Positions 47,001-57,666 of a stretch of 64,000 nucleotides of DNA are shown piece by piece. The notes beneath the pieces are model-generated. The model did no database searches. It was given only the letters and a program-made list of their open reading frames with translations, and was not told where the DNA came from. The translations under genes and the position numbers were made by a program. Source of the stretch: Metaphire vulgaris (taxonomy: Eukaryota > Annelida > Clitellata > Crassiclitellata > Megascolecidae). The stretch spans positions 4,982,220-5,046,219 of the forward strand of contig CM030856.1 in NCBI GenBank assembly GCA_018105865.1, written 5' to 3'. The number at the start of each line of letters is the position of its first letter. The stretch's first letter is position 1.

Positions 47001-50000
47001 TTTAGACTTTAGATCTGTTGTCTTGCTGAAATGTTTACTTCAGTTATTTGTATAATTCAAGTAGAATAACGTAACATTTGTGGACACTTCTGTCCTGTTT
47101 TACAGATTTCACTTGTATCTCACTATAGTTCTTGGACTTAATATGAATGACAGCAGCTAACTGCAATGCTTGTCTTTTGTTCTGCCTTTTGTCAGTTGAC
47201 TGACCAATCTAACTGACCTGTTGGGAAGTTTGATGTGGTTGGAAATGTATCATTGTTTTTTTAAATTGTTACATTAATAATAATAAATTAATTAATTAAT
47301 AATAATAATTAATAAATTATTACATTACATTGTTTTGTTTTTATCATTGTTTTTTGTGTGGCTGTTTCCAGGGTTACTGTATTATATGTGGCAGTGGAGA
47401 AACAGTGCTTGTCTGTGATGTTTCTGGGTGCAACAAGTAAGTCATCTGTGTTTAGACTTAACACATTTCGATAATTATTATAATGTTAATGGACACTATT
47501 GCTGTTCGTTATTTCCAGTTTTTTTTAGCAGAGAAGTAGGCCTACTTGCTATCAAAGTACAAGTAGGTCTATAAGTTTCCTAAGTTTCCTATAAGAGGCC
47601 TCTTCAGAGAGAAATTATTGAATCTGAGGAGTTGTTAAGTAGAAGATCTGGAAACCTTGAATGCCAGCTTGAGAAAAATCTCTGCTTTGACTATTCCCAA
47701 TTTGTCATCCATGATACATTTCTTAGAAAGTCGAATAGAATTAAATGGCTGTATCTTCTTTATTCTGACATTGATGGCTGTTGTCTGATCAGAATTTTGA
47801 AACTCTGTAAAGAAATACTTTTTCAGATTCAAGCCTACATCATAACAGTCCTTAATGTCTGTCTAAGTCTTCTAAGATATGGGAAGACTCCCAGATGATC
47901 GTTAGGTTAATTAGTATACTATTATGAAGATAACCAATACACTAATGGTACATTACATTACATTACTTTACTAAATAGTGACCTTGCCATGTGCAAAGCC
48001 TATGTTGCTATCTTATGGAGCTCTGACATGATTGCCTGAGCCATTAAGACACTGACTTTGGATTATTGGAATCAAGCTACAAACGTCCACTGCCATCATT
48101 AAAAGAGGCCTGAACCTAGTATTTAGCCTGGAGGCTGACTGGCTCGAATTGACCAAACTTTAGTGTGTTTTCTTACAATCACCTCCCCTTGGTTGGACAG
48201 GTCCGAGATTTGTTGACGTTTCAGCCTCCGAATTAACAAATTCCTTCGGGCCGCTTGTTACTGATAGCAATCGGTGAAACATCCCCTTGTTCTTGTTCTT
48301 GTTCTTGTTAGGGTGTTCTGCGTCGATTGTGTCACTCGTCTTGGTGGCACAGACGTCTGTGATTCGATAAAGAAATGTAACAACTGGGCCTGTTTCCTCT
48401 GTGATTCCTACGACCCTCAGAAACACGGTCGTCTTAAGGGGAGAACTGACTGGAGGACTCAACTTGCGCTGCTCTTTCAGCACACAGGAAAATACTCTTT
48501 GGTCTGTTATATTTTATTCTCTTGCATATTTTTTTATAAAGAAAGGTCTAAAAAATCAGCTGTTCTGTGGTCAGTACATTTTGTCTGCAAACAGAGAAAT
48601 AGAATGAATCAAGAACCCAGCTGTATTTTAGGAAATCTTCTGTTTTGATTTTGCTTAAAGCTACTGTGTGTTGTAATTTTGGCTGAGTAATTTTGTCTCT
48701 CCTGTTTTGAAGCCACTGAGTTAAAATTTAAAAAGTAAATAAGCTGGCAGTTCCTATTCAACTCAACACGTGCCAAGAAATTTAAGTAAATAAACATATA
48801 CAGATAGAAATGCTTAATTAACACAGTATTATACTAAGATAGATTGTGTTTAACCCCTTAACCGGCCATTTATTTGTAACGTAATGTAAAATGGATGAGT
48901 ATTCTCGGGACAGCCGGTTAAGGGGTTAAGCACAATTACACAGCACAGCCAGGTTTGATACATCATAGCAAATGTTGACAATGTTCACCAAAACCACTTA
49001 ACTAATTTTATCAGTGATTGATGTTGATTTAGCCAGCAGCAATTACCAACCATCGACCAATCAGAGTCCTGTCGTTGTTTGATGGCATTGGTACAGGTAG
49101 AAAATCTGTGATTCTTGAAAATAGACATTTGTAAGTTTTTAGCATGAGAAGTTGCATGATTAGCAGGAGATTCAGTTCCAATGAGTTTTAGAGAGGTTTG
49201 TTCCGGTGCGGTGGAGTAATGGTAAGATTCTTGCCATGCTATCGGAGGGTAACTGGTTCGAATCTGACCCTAGCCGCTGCTTAGTGACCTTGAGCAAGTT
49301 GTTCGCCCCAATTGTCTGTGAGGAAGGCAACGGGAAACCACCTCTCGCTCGCTGACTTCCTCACTCTCACTCATTCACTAATTTTCTCCCCCAGATGGTA
49401 ATACAGTCAATTGGACTTACCTTATGGAAGAGAACTCATCATCATCATCATCATTCATTCATCATCGTCATCATCATCATCGTCATCATCATCATCATCA
49501 TCTTCATCATCGTCATCAGTTCTGACAGCTAAAGCTAATACCAACTGACTGTTAGATGACAATAATTTCAAATCTAACCTCAGCCTTTGCATGAAAGGTC
49601 TGAACAATATGTCCCTTATGCTTTAGTGACCAAGAGTATTACAATCCAGACACTGTAGAATTTTAGAATAGAATAGAATTGTTTGTTTTAGAATTGTAGA
49701 ATGGCTTAGAGGAGTTTGTAAGTTTAATATACTGACTTTTCAGCGGTGATGCTGAAATCTTATCTTGATCAAATTTTACATAACGGTAATTATCATTACA
49801 CGATATAGCGGTAGCATTTGCAAGTAGTTTCTACCCTTTTTTGTAGGTCTTCTTGTTCTTGACCAGTTGAACATTGAAGTCGAGGCTTACTTTGCGAGTG
49901 AAGTCGATCAGGATGCAATCACTGTTGCCCAGATCCGCCATGCTGGAAGGATTAAGCAGCTGGGTGATGTGTGCAGCATCGACATAGTTACGGTAAATGG

Positions 50001-52657
50001 TCTTGTTAATTACCAGGTCTCGTGGCTTATGTGCTGATGATTTGTGCAGTGAAGTTTTCAGTTGTCTTTTTTTTTACCCCATTTGTAATTGAAAAACGAT
50101 CCTAAACCATTTTTTTTACGTAAAATTATTGGAAATTTTAGTTCTTGCAAATATACAAATTTAAGATATTGAGAATGTGCTGATAGTAAATGCATTAGAA
50201 ATGTAATGTGTACATTATAATTATTACACTTTTGAAATGTAATGTGTAAATTATAATTATAAATTGTATAATTGTATATAATGTAATATAATTGTATAAT
50301 TGTAAATTATAATTATTACACTTTTGGTGTACTTTCTGATTTTGAGAATTTGAGTTAAAGTTGTTTAAAACAGTTTTATAATAATTTTGAGATCTTATAA
50401 TGGGTGCCATAATGGATTCGTCTGTTTTATTTTGATATAGCTGGGAAAACTGGGTCGCATTGACCTGCTAATTGGAGGATCGCCATGCAATGAGCTCTCG
50501 GTAGCTAATCCTGCTCGTAAGGGTCTTGAAGGTTGGTGGTTGAGTACGATGTATGAAGATCCATTGTGGTAGAGTAGCAGTAAGATTCTTGCCAGGCAAT
50601 CAGAAGGTAGTGGGTTTAACCCCTTAACTGGGGATCCCGGATATATCTGTTCATTTTACATTGAGTTGCAGTTAAATACACGGTTAAGGGGTTAAATGTG
50701 ACCCTGGCGCTACATGGCGACTTGTGAATGTTGTTCAACCCTGACCTGCAATTCTTCATTTGTGAATGACTTGAAGTGCACTAAAAACCATGTAATAATG
50801 ATTGTTTGTTTGATCGATCGATTGATTGATTGATCCTGATCGATCGATTGACTGTAATAGTAATAATAACAAGTATATGTTTCTGTTGATCCTATCAACA
50901 AATGCAGGAGATTTTATGTTTGTGGTTATTTGCAGTTATTGAAGAGATGCAAACTTACATGTACATGTGCATGTATTATAATTGTAACGATTTAATATTT
51001 TACTTGGCTAAAGCTGATGATGTTTCAGCTGGTACAGGTCGCCTGTTCTACGAATTCATGCGAATTTTGATGCATCTGAAGAGCATAACTCAAGACAGCC
51101 AATTGTTTTGGCTTTACGAGAACGTTGCAACGATGACAGAAGAATCTAGAAACACTATTTCAAGAATGTTCACAGTAAGTCTTCGATGTTTTGTCCAATA
51201 GAATTTACAGTTGGAAAGGTTAGGCTTTTAGACCAGCTGTGATTGGTTTGTGATGCAAACAGAGATGAGAACCTTGTGAGACTTTTTCTATTTCCGTTTA
51301 AACTCTTTGTTTGATTGCCTACAGTGGTAGGCAACTGACCTGAACCTGACCAATTGGCAAAATTTGGCCATCTGGGGTGTTTTTACTGGTGATACAGATC
51401 CTTCCTAAAAGAAATTTTGGCATTTACTTTTTGCAGAAATTGTAAACTTTTCATGTGCATTCCATGTAAAAAGCATATCTGTAAACTTGTTTGTCCAAAG
51501 TTTAAAGACTGTTAATTTTTTTTATTCTATATTGTGTGCATAAGTTTGTGGAAATGAATGCCTTGTTCTTTTTAACTTTTAAGGAAATTATCGAGTGCAT
51601 TATATTTTTTTGGTGAAATTATTATCATTTGTGTGTTCTTTGTTTTAACCTTAAAGTGTGAACCGGCCTTGTGGGATGCGAAGCACTTCACTGCTCAGCG
51701 TCGGGCTCGATACTTTTGGGGAAACATTCCTGAGATGTACTGGTATGCATTGTGCGACAGGGACAGTATTGTACAGACATATACACACCTGCACTCATAC
51801 ATACACTTGCTTGCACATACACTCAGCTTTATTTATTTATTTATTTATTTATTTTATTTACACATGTGCTTATGTAAGGATTTTAAAACTTGACATAGAC
51901 CATAATATGGTTTAGGACCTTAAATGATTACCTGGAATAGGAATTGTCATAACAATGGTCTGCATTTCTTTTAAAAGACGAATTAATATAAAAATTGTTG
52001 TTTTGAGATGAAAAATTGTTCATTTATGTTGTTGATATTGGATTGTTTGTTCATCGGCATAAGAATGGAGATCCAAATGACTTCTGAAAAGGTCGTAAGA
52101 AGCCCTAAGGCTAAAACAATGGCTTTGTCGTGACCAGACCAATTTGCAGAAGCCCATGGCAACAGGAACAGAGGATTATGTTGCTGTGTGTTTTGTAGGT
52201 TGCATGTTGTCAGCATTTTATGCTATTACATTTCATTCAATTATTTCATTCAAAGTGGCTTGAGATCAATATGGAAATGGTTTTGTGACTTCACTGGGTC
52301 TTTTGAACAGGCCATATTCTGCTTAATTTGTGCCTGACTTCAGAGTCCATCTGTGCCGTGTGTTCCAGGTTTTAAAGAGAAAATGATTCATTGTGCTATA
52401 TCTGTTTTAGTCCACTACAGTATTCATTCAAAGAGGCAGCTGGGAACCTCGATGACAGCTTATTTCCTACTCGAAAGGCTAAGGTAATGTCTAAAATTGA
52501 CACTTTCAGAGAATTTACCAGAAGGAGTGAATTCGGGTTTTTTGATCTTTTAGTTTAATGAATATTAAACTGAGTTGATTTTTTTGTTGGATATTGTCCG
52601 TGGATGAGATCTTGAAGTACTATGCTTCTAAGCTGTTGTAAAGCTAGACTTTATTCT

Positions 52658-52738
<81 letters not shown>

Positions 52739-53283
52739 TGAAGTAGTTCTGGGAAAGGAAAGTTGACAGTCTGTCCATTTTGACATATGCATCCCAAAAG
52801 CATTAAATATTCTCATTATTAGGTGACATGCCTTCTAAATTTGGAGAGGATTTGCAAGGTGGATGAATAGATGATGTTTCAACTTTTATAATGTACTTAT
52901 TTGTGCTTCTTTCCAATGAGCACAGAGGATGTTGTTAGCATTTGAAATGCTAAAGTACAAATAGTACATGTACTACTTGTAGCGATGTGATTGATGACTT
53001 AGAATTTTGCTTGCCTTTCTTATTCGATGCCTCAAATATTGGAACTTTGAAACTGTTGTAGTGCTGTATTTGTGAATTTTTTTGTACCAAGAAGCGTGGT
53101 TAAGGTATACCAGAACTATTTAATTTTTCAGAAAATCAGTGAGGTGGCCAGACTGCTCTTATTCGAAATGATTGTACCTTCTTTATGGGCCAGACACCCA
53201 ACAGAAATGTTCTACCTCATTCAGTTGCTCTCAACCAATGGGGTGGGATGAACACCTAACCCTAGATACCACATTAATCATCT

Positions 53284-53339
<56 letters not shown>

Positions 53340-54282
53340 TGATCAATGTACCGATGTGAAAGTTCAACTATTTCTACTTCGTAATTGATTTGTAGACTAA
53401 GAAAATTCGTACTATTACAACTCAGAGGAATTCACTTTTGATGGATCGAAACAAGGACGACTCGTATCCTGTCACGATGGGAAATAGCGACGACGGTCTT
53501 TGGATCCCAGAAGTGGAGCGGTGACTGCATCTTGAAAATTTACTTAAATATTATAATAATATTATATTATAATAATAACGACGTGATTTAAAGTGGTTAA
53601 GGAGACTGAGTTAACCTGTTTGAAAACCAGTCTATTACTCTCAATGTTTATTAACCCAGTTTTCATAGATAAAATTTTTTGGGGAGCACGGCAGAATCTT
53701 TTTGGTCAATATTCTTGATTGCATGATATTCTTAACCAGAGCCAGGAATTAACCCCTTAAACGTGTATTTAACTGTAACTCAATGTAAAATGGACGGATG
53801 TATCCGGGATCCCCAGTTAATGGGTTAAGGACTTGTCTCTGGACTTTCAACCAGGAACTACCACAGACATGATTTTTTACTATGATTTTTACCATGAAGC
53901 GACCATTGATCGATGGAACCTATGATTGATTGATTGATTGATGATTGATTGATTTTGTGTGAAAGCTTTATGGTACATCAAGTTTCATCGAATCTTCCAC
54001 TTGGTGTGATGCTGATGCATTTTTTTGCATTCTTATTCTGTACTTATTATCTTCTACAGGATCTTCGGATTTCCAGAGCACTACACCGATGTGGCCAATC
54101 TGTCCGCTTCGAGGCGCCAGAAGTTGCTCGGCCAGTCTTGGAGTGTTCCTGTAATAAAACACCTGTTGTCACCTTTATGCGGCTACTTCCAGACCAAAGG
54201 AAAAGACCAGCGCATTTCTGCAAACGCGGCAACATCTACTTTGCGCGACAACAACACAGGCACTTCGTCTGGACTGTGCTGA
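36915..54282 (+). CDS. DNMT3: De novo DNA (cytosine-5) methyltransferase, DNMT3
   Basis: DNMT3 enzymes methylate cytosine in unmethylated DNA in the nucleus. Exons: 36915-40858 (giant), 41458-41613, 41837-41934, 42132-42269 (PWWP), 44241-44430, 44831-44932, 45427-45477, 45721-45806, 46737-46784, 47372-47436, 48312-48501 (ADD), 49033-49096, 49847-49992, 50441-50531, 51029-51174, 51657-51742, 52411-52483, 53396-53520, 54060-54282. From 42132 on every junction is in phase. [13 protein letters not shown]...RYWPA...[19 protein letters not shown]...CSVC finger, then CIICGSG, VFCVDCV and WACFLC. Catalytic motifs are complete: [11 protein letters not shown] (I), GGSPCNELS (IV, catalytic Cys), LYENV (VI), RRARYFWGN (VIII) and [13 protein letters not shown] (X). 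The protein is about 2000 residues, twice vertebrate DNMT3A, because of the giant exon. A frame break lies at the A5 run 40596-40600, and 41613/41837 is one base out of phase. Confidence 0.9.
39000..39560 (+). repeat. Tandem ~92-residue repeat coded in the DNMT3 giant exon
   Basis: Two copies in frame (about 39010-39285 and 39286-39555) share [27 protein letters not shown] and DDFYVE-VCCT, with about 70 percent visible identity and a few small indels. A shorter related piece (DLPVCFAM / CPHP-type Cys text) precedes them. This shows recent internal duplication in the disordered N-terminus. Confidence 0.75.
41119..41319. mobile_element. hAT-type MITE with perfect 8-bp target duplication
   Basis: CAGTGTTTAATCTAG and CTAGATTAAACCCTG ends, identical flanks GGAAGCAT at 41111-41118 and 41320-41327. 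Same family as 14035-14227. Located in the first intron after the giant exon. Confidence 0.8.
41404..41450. repeat. (AT)n microsatellite beside an exon acceptor
   Basis: (TA)n tracts end only 8 bp before the acceptor of DNMT3 exon 41458-41613. Confidence 0.8.
42358..42433. mobile_element. mariner-type MITE, 76 bp
   Basis: Ends CAGGGTGGTGCAAAAAAACC and GGTTTTTTGTGCCACCCTG with TA on both sides (42356-42357, 42434-42435). The inverted repeats extend to CCGGACTA/TAGTCCGG, so almost the whole element is a hairpin. Confidence 0.85.
43097..43205 (-). mobile_element. 5'-truncated LINE 3' end, reverse
   Basis: The reverse complement matches the last ~100 bp of the LINE at 31310-34548, including ATAAACCTCAGTA-type text and the hairpin AGTGGTTCTCACAAAGGGC. 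In a DNMT3 intron. Confidence 0.75.
43325..43670. repeat. Diverged direct duplication in a DNMT3 intron
   Basis: TGTGTATGCAGCCTTGCAC and TATGAATTCAGAATGCCCCT (with AAAGCTTTTCTA) each occur twice, at about 43364-43435 and 43541-43665, with different spacing between them. Confidence 0.6.
43895..43998 (-). mobile_element. Reverse LINE 3' hairpin with (AAT)n tail
   Basis: GGTTTAAAGTGGTTCAGTAGGGACTGCCCTGTGTGAGAACCACTG is the exact reverse complement type of the LINE end at 34468-34520. An (AAT)n run (43943-43998) adjoins it. Confidence 0.7.
44566..44700. mobile_element. Transposon fragment shared with 35115-35222
   Basis: GTGTAAACTTGGA, CCTTCCTTCCCTGTGATAGCCTCTCAAAAAGTGG and GAGACCTAATAGAAG match CGTAAACTTGGATG, CTTATGGTAGCCTCTAAAAAGTGG and GAGGCCTAATTG at 35125-35226. 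Confidence 0.55.
45109..45189. mobile_element. TTAA palindromic MITE, copy 5 (CCGGCC arm type)
   Basis: TTAACCCCTTCACCGGCCATTT, a variant core GTAACGTAATGTAGAATGG, then ACGGCTGTTAAAGAGGGTTAA. Diverged copy. Confidence 0.7.
45553..45632. mobile_element. TTAA-ended inverted-repeat element, divergent
   Basis: TTAACCCTTAATCCGCCACG...CAGTTTGGGGGTTTAAGGGTTAG. Same size as the main family but I cannot align its core. Confidence 0.45.
46035..46400. repeat. Repeat region with GGACCCTCACAA motifs and an 85-bp tandem
   Basis: GGACCCTCACAA occurs at about 46068, 46112 and 46376, and inverted (TTGTGAGGGTCC) at about 46087. Inside lie two virtually identical 85-bp units (46153-46237, 46238-46322) beginning TATACGATTATTTAATAAATT. 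In the DNMT3 intron between the two ADD exons 45721-45806 and 46737-46784. Confidence 0.75.
48850..48929. mobile_element. TTAA palindromic MITE, copy 6 (CCGG arm type)
   Basis: TTAACCCCTTAACCGGCC, core GTAACGTAATGTAAAATGG, then CAGCCGGTTAAGGGGTTAA. The arm bases differ from copies 1-2 (ACTGGG/CCCAGT) but still pair with each other. Confidence 0.8.
49203..49520 (+). mobile_element. tRNA-derived SINE (family C) with (CAT)n tail
   Basis: GTGCGGTGGAGTAATGGTAAG holds the A box and GGTTCGAATCTGACC the B box. The body continues CTTGAGCAAGTTGTTCGCCCC and GAAGGCAACGGGAAACCACCTC, and the copy runs into (ATC/CAT)n at 49437-49520. A damaged copy is at 50565-50760. Confidence 0.75.
50565..50760 (+). mobile_element. 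SINE (family C) copy interrupted by a TTAA element
   Basis: GTGGTAGAGTAGCAGTAAGATTCTTGCCAGGCAATC...GTAGTGGGTT matches the head of the SINE at 49203. The TTAA element (50616-50695) cuts into the B box. After it the SINE resumes with ATGTGACCCTGGC. Confidence 0.75.
50616..50695. mobile_element. TTAA palindromic MITE, copy 7, nested in a SINE
   Basis: Reverse-oriented copy (CCATTTTACATTGAGTT-type core, here with TTCATTTTACATTGAGTTG), with TTAA at both edges. Because the surrounding SINE is recognisable, this copy shows directly that the element inserts at TTAA and duplicates it. Confidence 0.85.
52661..52737. repeat. (AT)n microsatellite, ~38 units
   Basis: An uninterrupted AT dinucleotide tract of about 77 bp in a DNMT3 intron. 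Confidence 0.95.
53288..53665 (-). mobile_element. (AAT)n tract, DNMT3 exon, and reverse LINE 3' end
   Basis: An (AAT)n run lies at 53288-53338, just before DNMT3 exon 53396-53520. The reverse LINE tail follows the exon (53580-53660: GATTTAAAGTGGTTAAGGAGACTG...ATTAACCCAGTTTTC), preceded by its own short (ATA) tail at 53549-53575. Confidence 0.6.
53749..53828. mobile_element. TTAA palindromic MITE, copy 8
   Basis: TTAACCCCTTAAACGTG, core GTAACTCAATGTAAAATGG, CCCAGTTAATGGGTTAA. Confidence 0.8.
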
Positions 54283-55015
54283 ATGGTTGCAGGACAAATT
54301 ATGTTACAGTCAGTCTTCTGGCTGTGAGACTTGATGCCTAACTTTGGCTTGTTGTTGTTGACTGGTTTTGAAATCGTTGGACGTTTTTTATTTATTTATT
54401 TTATCTGAGAGGTAATTTTGTGATATTTTAGCCTGGCAGTGCTTAAATAAGCTTTTGGATTTTGTTTTTAAGTCTTGCAAACAGATGTGCAACTGTATAA
54501 TTGCTGCTTTGCTTGCTTATGATCAGGAATCAGATGGAGTTTTAAGTTTTGCGTACTTGCATTTGGTTATTTGCAATTAGGTGGTAGAAGCCATTGCATA
54601 TTTATTTTAAAATCTGTAGTGTGGCATAATTTGTTGCAATTATTTTGTCAAAATGTCAAGGTTTGTATTCTCTGCTGTTCATTTTTTGTATTTTAAAAGG
54701 TGTAAAGGAAGCTGAGCAGCTGGCAGTGAGTGGAACAAAGTTGGGTTTGTTGAAAGAGTAAAGAGTTAAAATGTGAACTTTTGTAGGTGCTCATAAATCG
54801 TTTTGATAAGTTGCTACTTTATATTGATGAAAGCTTCGAGTCTTTGAAATGCAATATGTGTTTGATTGTACATGTTGAGCTGGGACTGAGTTTGTTAGTA
54901 GTTTTCACGTTTTTTCATAGTTCTGTGGTTTGCATTGAAATCCGAAAGAAGGATAACCAATGTGTAGTATCATGTTAAAGTGTTGTCTTAAGTTTTTGTA
55001 TATTGTGGTAATAAG

Positions 55016-55198
55016 CAGGATGCGATTTGTAGGGAGGGAAAAGGGGATTCCCCCCACTGCCCAACTGCATCCCCCTACTGCTACATCCCTTCACCACTAT
55101 ATCCCCCCACTGCTACTTTTCCCCAACAACTACATCCCCAAAACTCTTCCCCCCAAATATTCTTCCCTCCCACTGCTCCGGTCACAAATCGCACCCTG
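55016..55198. mobile_element. hAT-type MITE with perfect 8-bp target duplication
   Basis: CAGGATGCGATTTGTAGGG and CACAAATCGCACCCTG ends, identical flanks GTAATAAG at 55008-55015 and 55199-55206. The interior is a degenerate C-rich repeat (CCCCACTGCTAC). Confidence 0.85.
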
Positions 55199-56059
55199 GT
55201 AATAAGGTGTGATCAGTATATAGTCACAGGGCAATTATATTACAGTTTTGTTGATGACTGAAGAGTTTTTCTTTAACAACAATAAGGTCAAAATTTGATC
55301 ATTTTTATATATTGCATAATTTATTTTGTTTGGGAATCTCATATAATAAGTTTGCAAACTGTCAAGGTCTTAGGGAAAAGCTGGGATTTGCTGTTGAACT
55401 GCTGTTTCTGACTGATGTTCAAAATTTAGGTGAGGGCCTTTGATTGTGGGCATTATATTTAAAGGTACAGGGTCATAGCCCAAATTTTGAACCTGCTGGT
55501 TCTTCTACAGGGTGTAGGGATGAAGGGGTAACTTGCATTTGAAGGGTAGTTTGACCAGTCCCTGATTTTACCAACATATTGTGTTGGCCTCTGTTAAAAG
55601 GAGTATAGTGCAGTGTTTGAAATGCACTTTTAATTGCTTTGTAGAAATGACTCTTTTGCCATTGGCAGTTCATTCACCATAATTGATAATATTTGTTTTG
55701 TAGGCAGTGAGAGAAAATGTAGCTGCAATGCCATCACACAGCTATTATAATAATGTGATTTAAAGTGGCTTAGGAGACTGTGTAAGCCTGTGTGAAAACC
55801 ACTGTTAATTGATTATTTCATAGTGCATAATTGCTTGAGAATAAACTACTTCTGTTGAGTTAACTTGTGAGATGTTACATTGCATTAAAAAAGTTCTTTG
55901 GTCTTGAGTCATTCCATACTTACACAAATCATAATAATCAGCTTGAGAGTCAAGATCAGCTTGCTGCTTGTGTGGCACCATAATAATTCTTTTTGACAGA
56001 GCATCACATGGAAAGATGGAGTAAAGCAAGCAATTGGAGTTGCATAATAAGTAAAGGAC

Positions 56060-56640
56060 CTCAGGGTTCTGCCCTTTCTGAAGATCTTCTTCTTCTTCTT
56101 TCTTCCCTTCCGTCTTTCCCTATTGTTGGATTGAAATGAGTTCCTTCCACTTCTGTCTGTCTCTTGCTGCTTGTCATTTGGATGAAGTTCATTTGCATTT
56201 CTTCTGCATCCTCTTTTAAGTTTTCTATCCATGTTTTTCTTGGTCTTCCTTTTCTCCTTTTCCCTTCAACATAGTTGTATAGTGCTTCTTTCAACATGAC
56301 CAAACCATTTCAGTCTTCGATTGATTCAGATCGCATCTCTGTCTTTTCTCTGATCATTTCTTATTCTTTGTCTTCTGCTGACTCCTGCTAAACCAGTTCA
56401 TTTCTGCAGTCATTAATCTTCTTTCGTCTTTCTTCTTTATGGTCCAGCATTCTGATCCATATAATAGTTGGTTGATCAGTGTAATATATAGCTTTAGTTT
56501 TGTTTTCAGTGATATTTGTTTGTCTTTCCATATCTTCTGAAGTTTACCAAATGCTGCACTTGTTCCTTATTATGTCTTCTTCACTTAGGCCATCTTCTGT
56601 CAGTACTGAATACGAATTTTGATTGTTCTATTATTTCCTC
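56060..56640 (-). mobile_element. C-terminal relic of a third LINE family
   Basis: Minus-strand pieces encode LLYGSECWTIKKKDERRL (about 56410-56470) and the RRKGRPRKTWIENLKEDAEE region (about 56210-56270), the typical C-terminal signatures of L1/RTE/jockey-like reverse transcriptase ORFs. The frame is broken. Confidence 0.7.
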
Positions 56641-57207
56641 CTTTAGTTTTAGAAGATTGATTGAATTGGCCTTCTTGTGAACTGACTAGAGTAAGAAGAG
56701 TGCAAAATCCCAGGTACCAGGTCAACCAACGAATGATGATTCATCGGTTTGGTACCTGAGGTACCAGGCACAAGGTAAAGACTAGAGAGTCACCTCTCTG
56801 TCCAGTGTGCCGTCGGGCCAGTAGGCTGACAATATCGTTGAGTTCAAGGAATAAGTTCATTCCGTTCGCCAGAGCCATACCTACGCCACTTGGACGGGTC
56901 ACGGATCAACTCACCTCTCCCTCCCTCCACAAATTCATGTTAATCCTTGACGGTAAAAAAACAGCGCAGATCGAACAGAAATCCCTAACCCTTGCTCAGT
57001 TTTGGCAGTCTACTGGTTTCTACGACAAAAAAGCTTTTTTATAAACACTGTTGCACGTATTGATTGATTTGGCGACGTAATGTATTTTCGTACCATAGAT
57101 GGCTAAGAGCCTAAGATAGCTATTTGCTAATTATCTAACAAATTAAAACTCTTCTTCTACCTCACCATTTGGTGATGAATCTTGTATCAGTCTAAGGTTG
57201 GTCTACT

Positions 57208-57310
57208 GCAGAGGTTTTCAAACTTTTATAAGCCGCGGACCCCTTTGACATGTCGTTACTATGTGGTGGCGGACCCAACCCCAGAAACAAAATAAATTGA
57301 CAATTCATGT
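57208..57310 (+). mobile_element. hAT (Charlie-like) terminal fragment
   Basis: CAGAGGTTTTCAAACTTTTATAAGCCGCGGACCCC resembles the 5' end of Charlie-type hAT elements (CAGTGGTTCTCAAACTTTTT...CGGACCCC). I find no matching right end. Confidence 0.5.
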
Positions 57311-57666
57311 AAGGAATTAGAACAAGTGTAGACCCCCTACTACATTAGTGCAATACCGTAATTACAATGACTACATTCTTATCTAGTCGAGTGCACTGCG
57401 GCATACACCGATAAAAAGTAATTAGATAATGTAAAATTCAAAATAGTAACATCAAGTATTTAAGACAGTTATTACAAGTTACAACCGTTTTTGAAGTTTG
57501 TGATGATGTTCGGTGTTCCTTTTAGATTTAATTCTGCAGTGTGTTTTGCCTTTTGGAGAGTCGTTCTGTCATTTTCGTCACAAAATCTCCGTATAATCGT
57601 CAATACGTTGCATTGTTTAATATGCTTTTGATTACATGAGTTCTTTTGCTTTCAGCTTCATCTGTT

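Larger units (their letters stand above)
54283..57654. other. DNMT3 3' flank to ENTPD
   Basis: 54283-54960 is probably DNMT3 3' UTR. Then come a hAT MITE (55016-55198), a LINE-tail hairpin (55752-55802, reverse), a LINE coding relic (56060-56640, minus) and a hAT-like end at 57208. 56690-57050 carries a short repeat pair around GGTACCAGGTCAACC/GGTACCTGAGGTACCAGGC but no recognisable gene; the 79-residue open frame at 56805-57044 shows no known motif. Confidence 0.5.

Noticed and set aside
49209..49290. Possible tRNA gene
   Set aside because: tRNA-like promoter boxes belong to a SINE with a non-tRNA body and a (CAT)n tail, with a second copy at 50565.
52628..52816. Open frame with alternating Ile-Tyr
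   Set aside because: Translation of the (AT)n microsatellite.
56805..57044. 79-codon open frame between DNMT3 and ENTPD
   Set aside because: No clear start context, splice sites or family resemblance; surrounded by repeat pieces.
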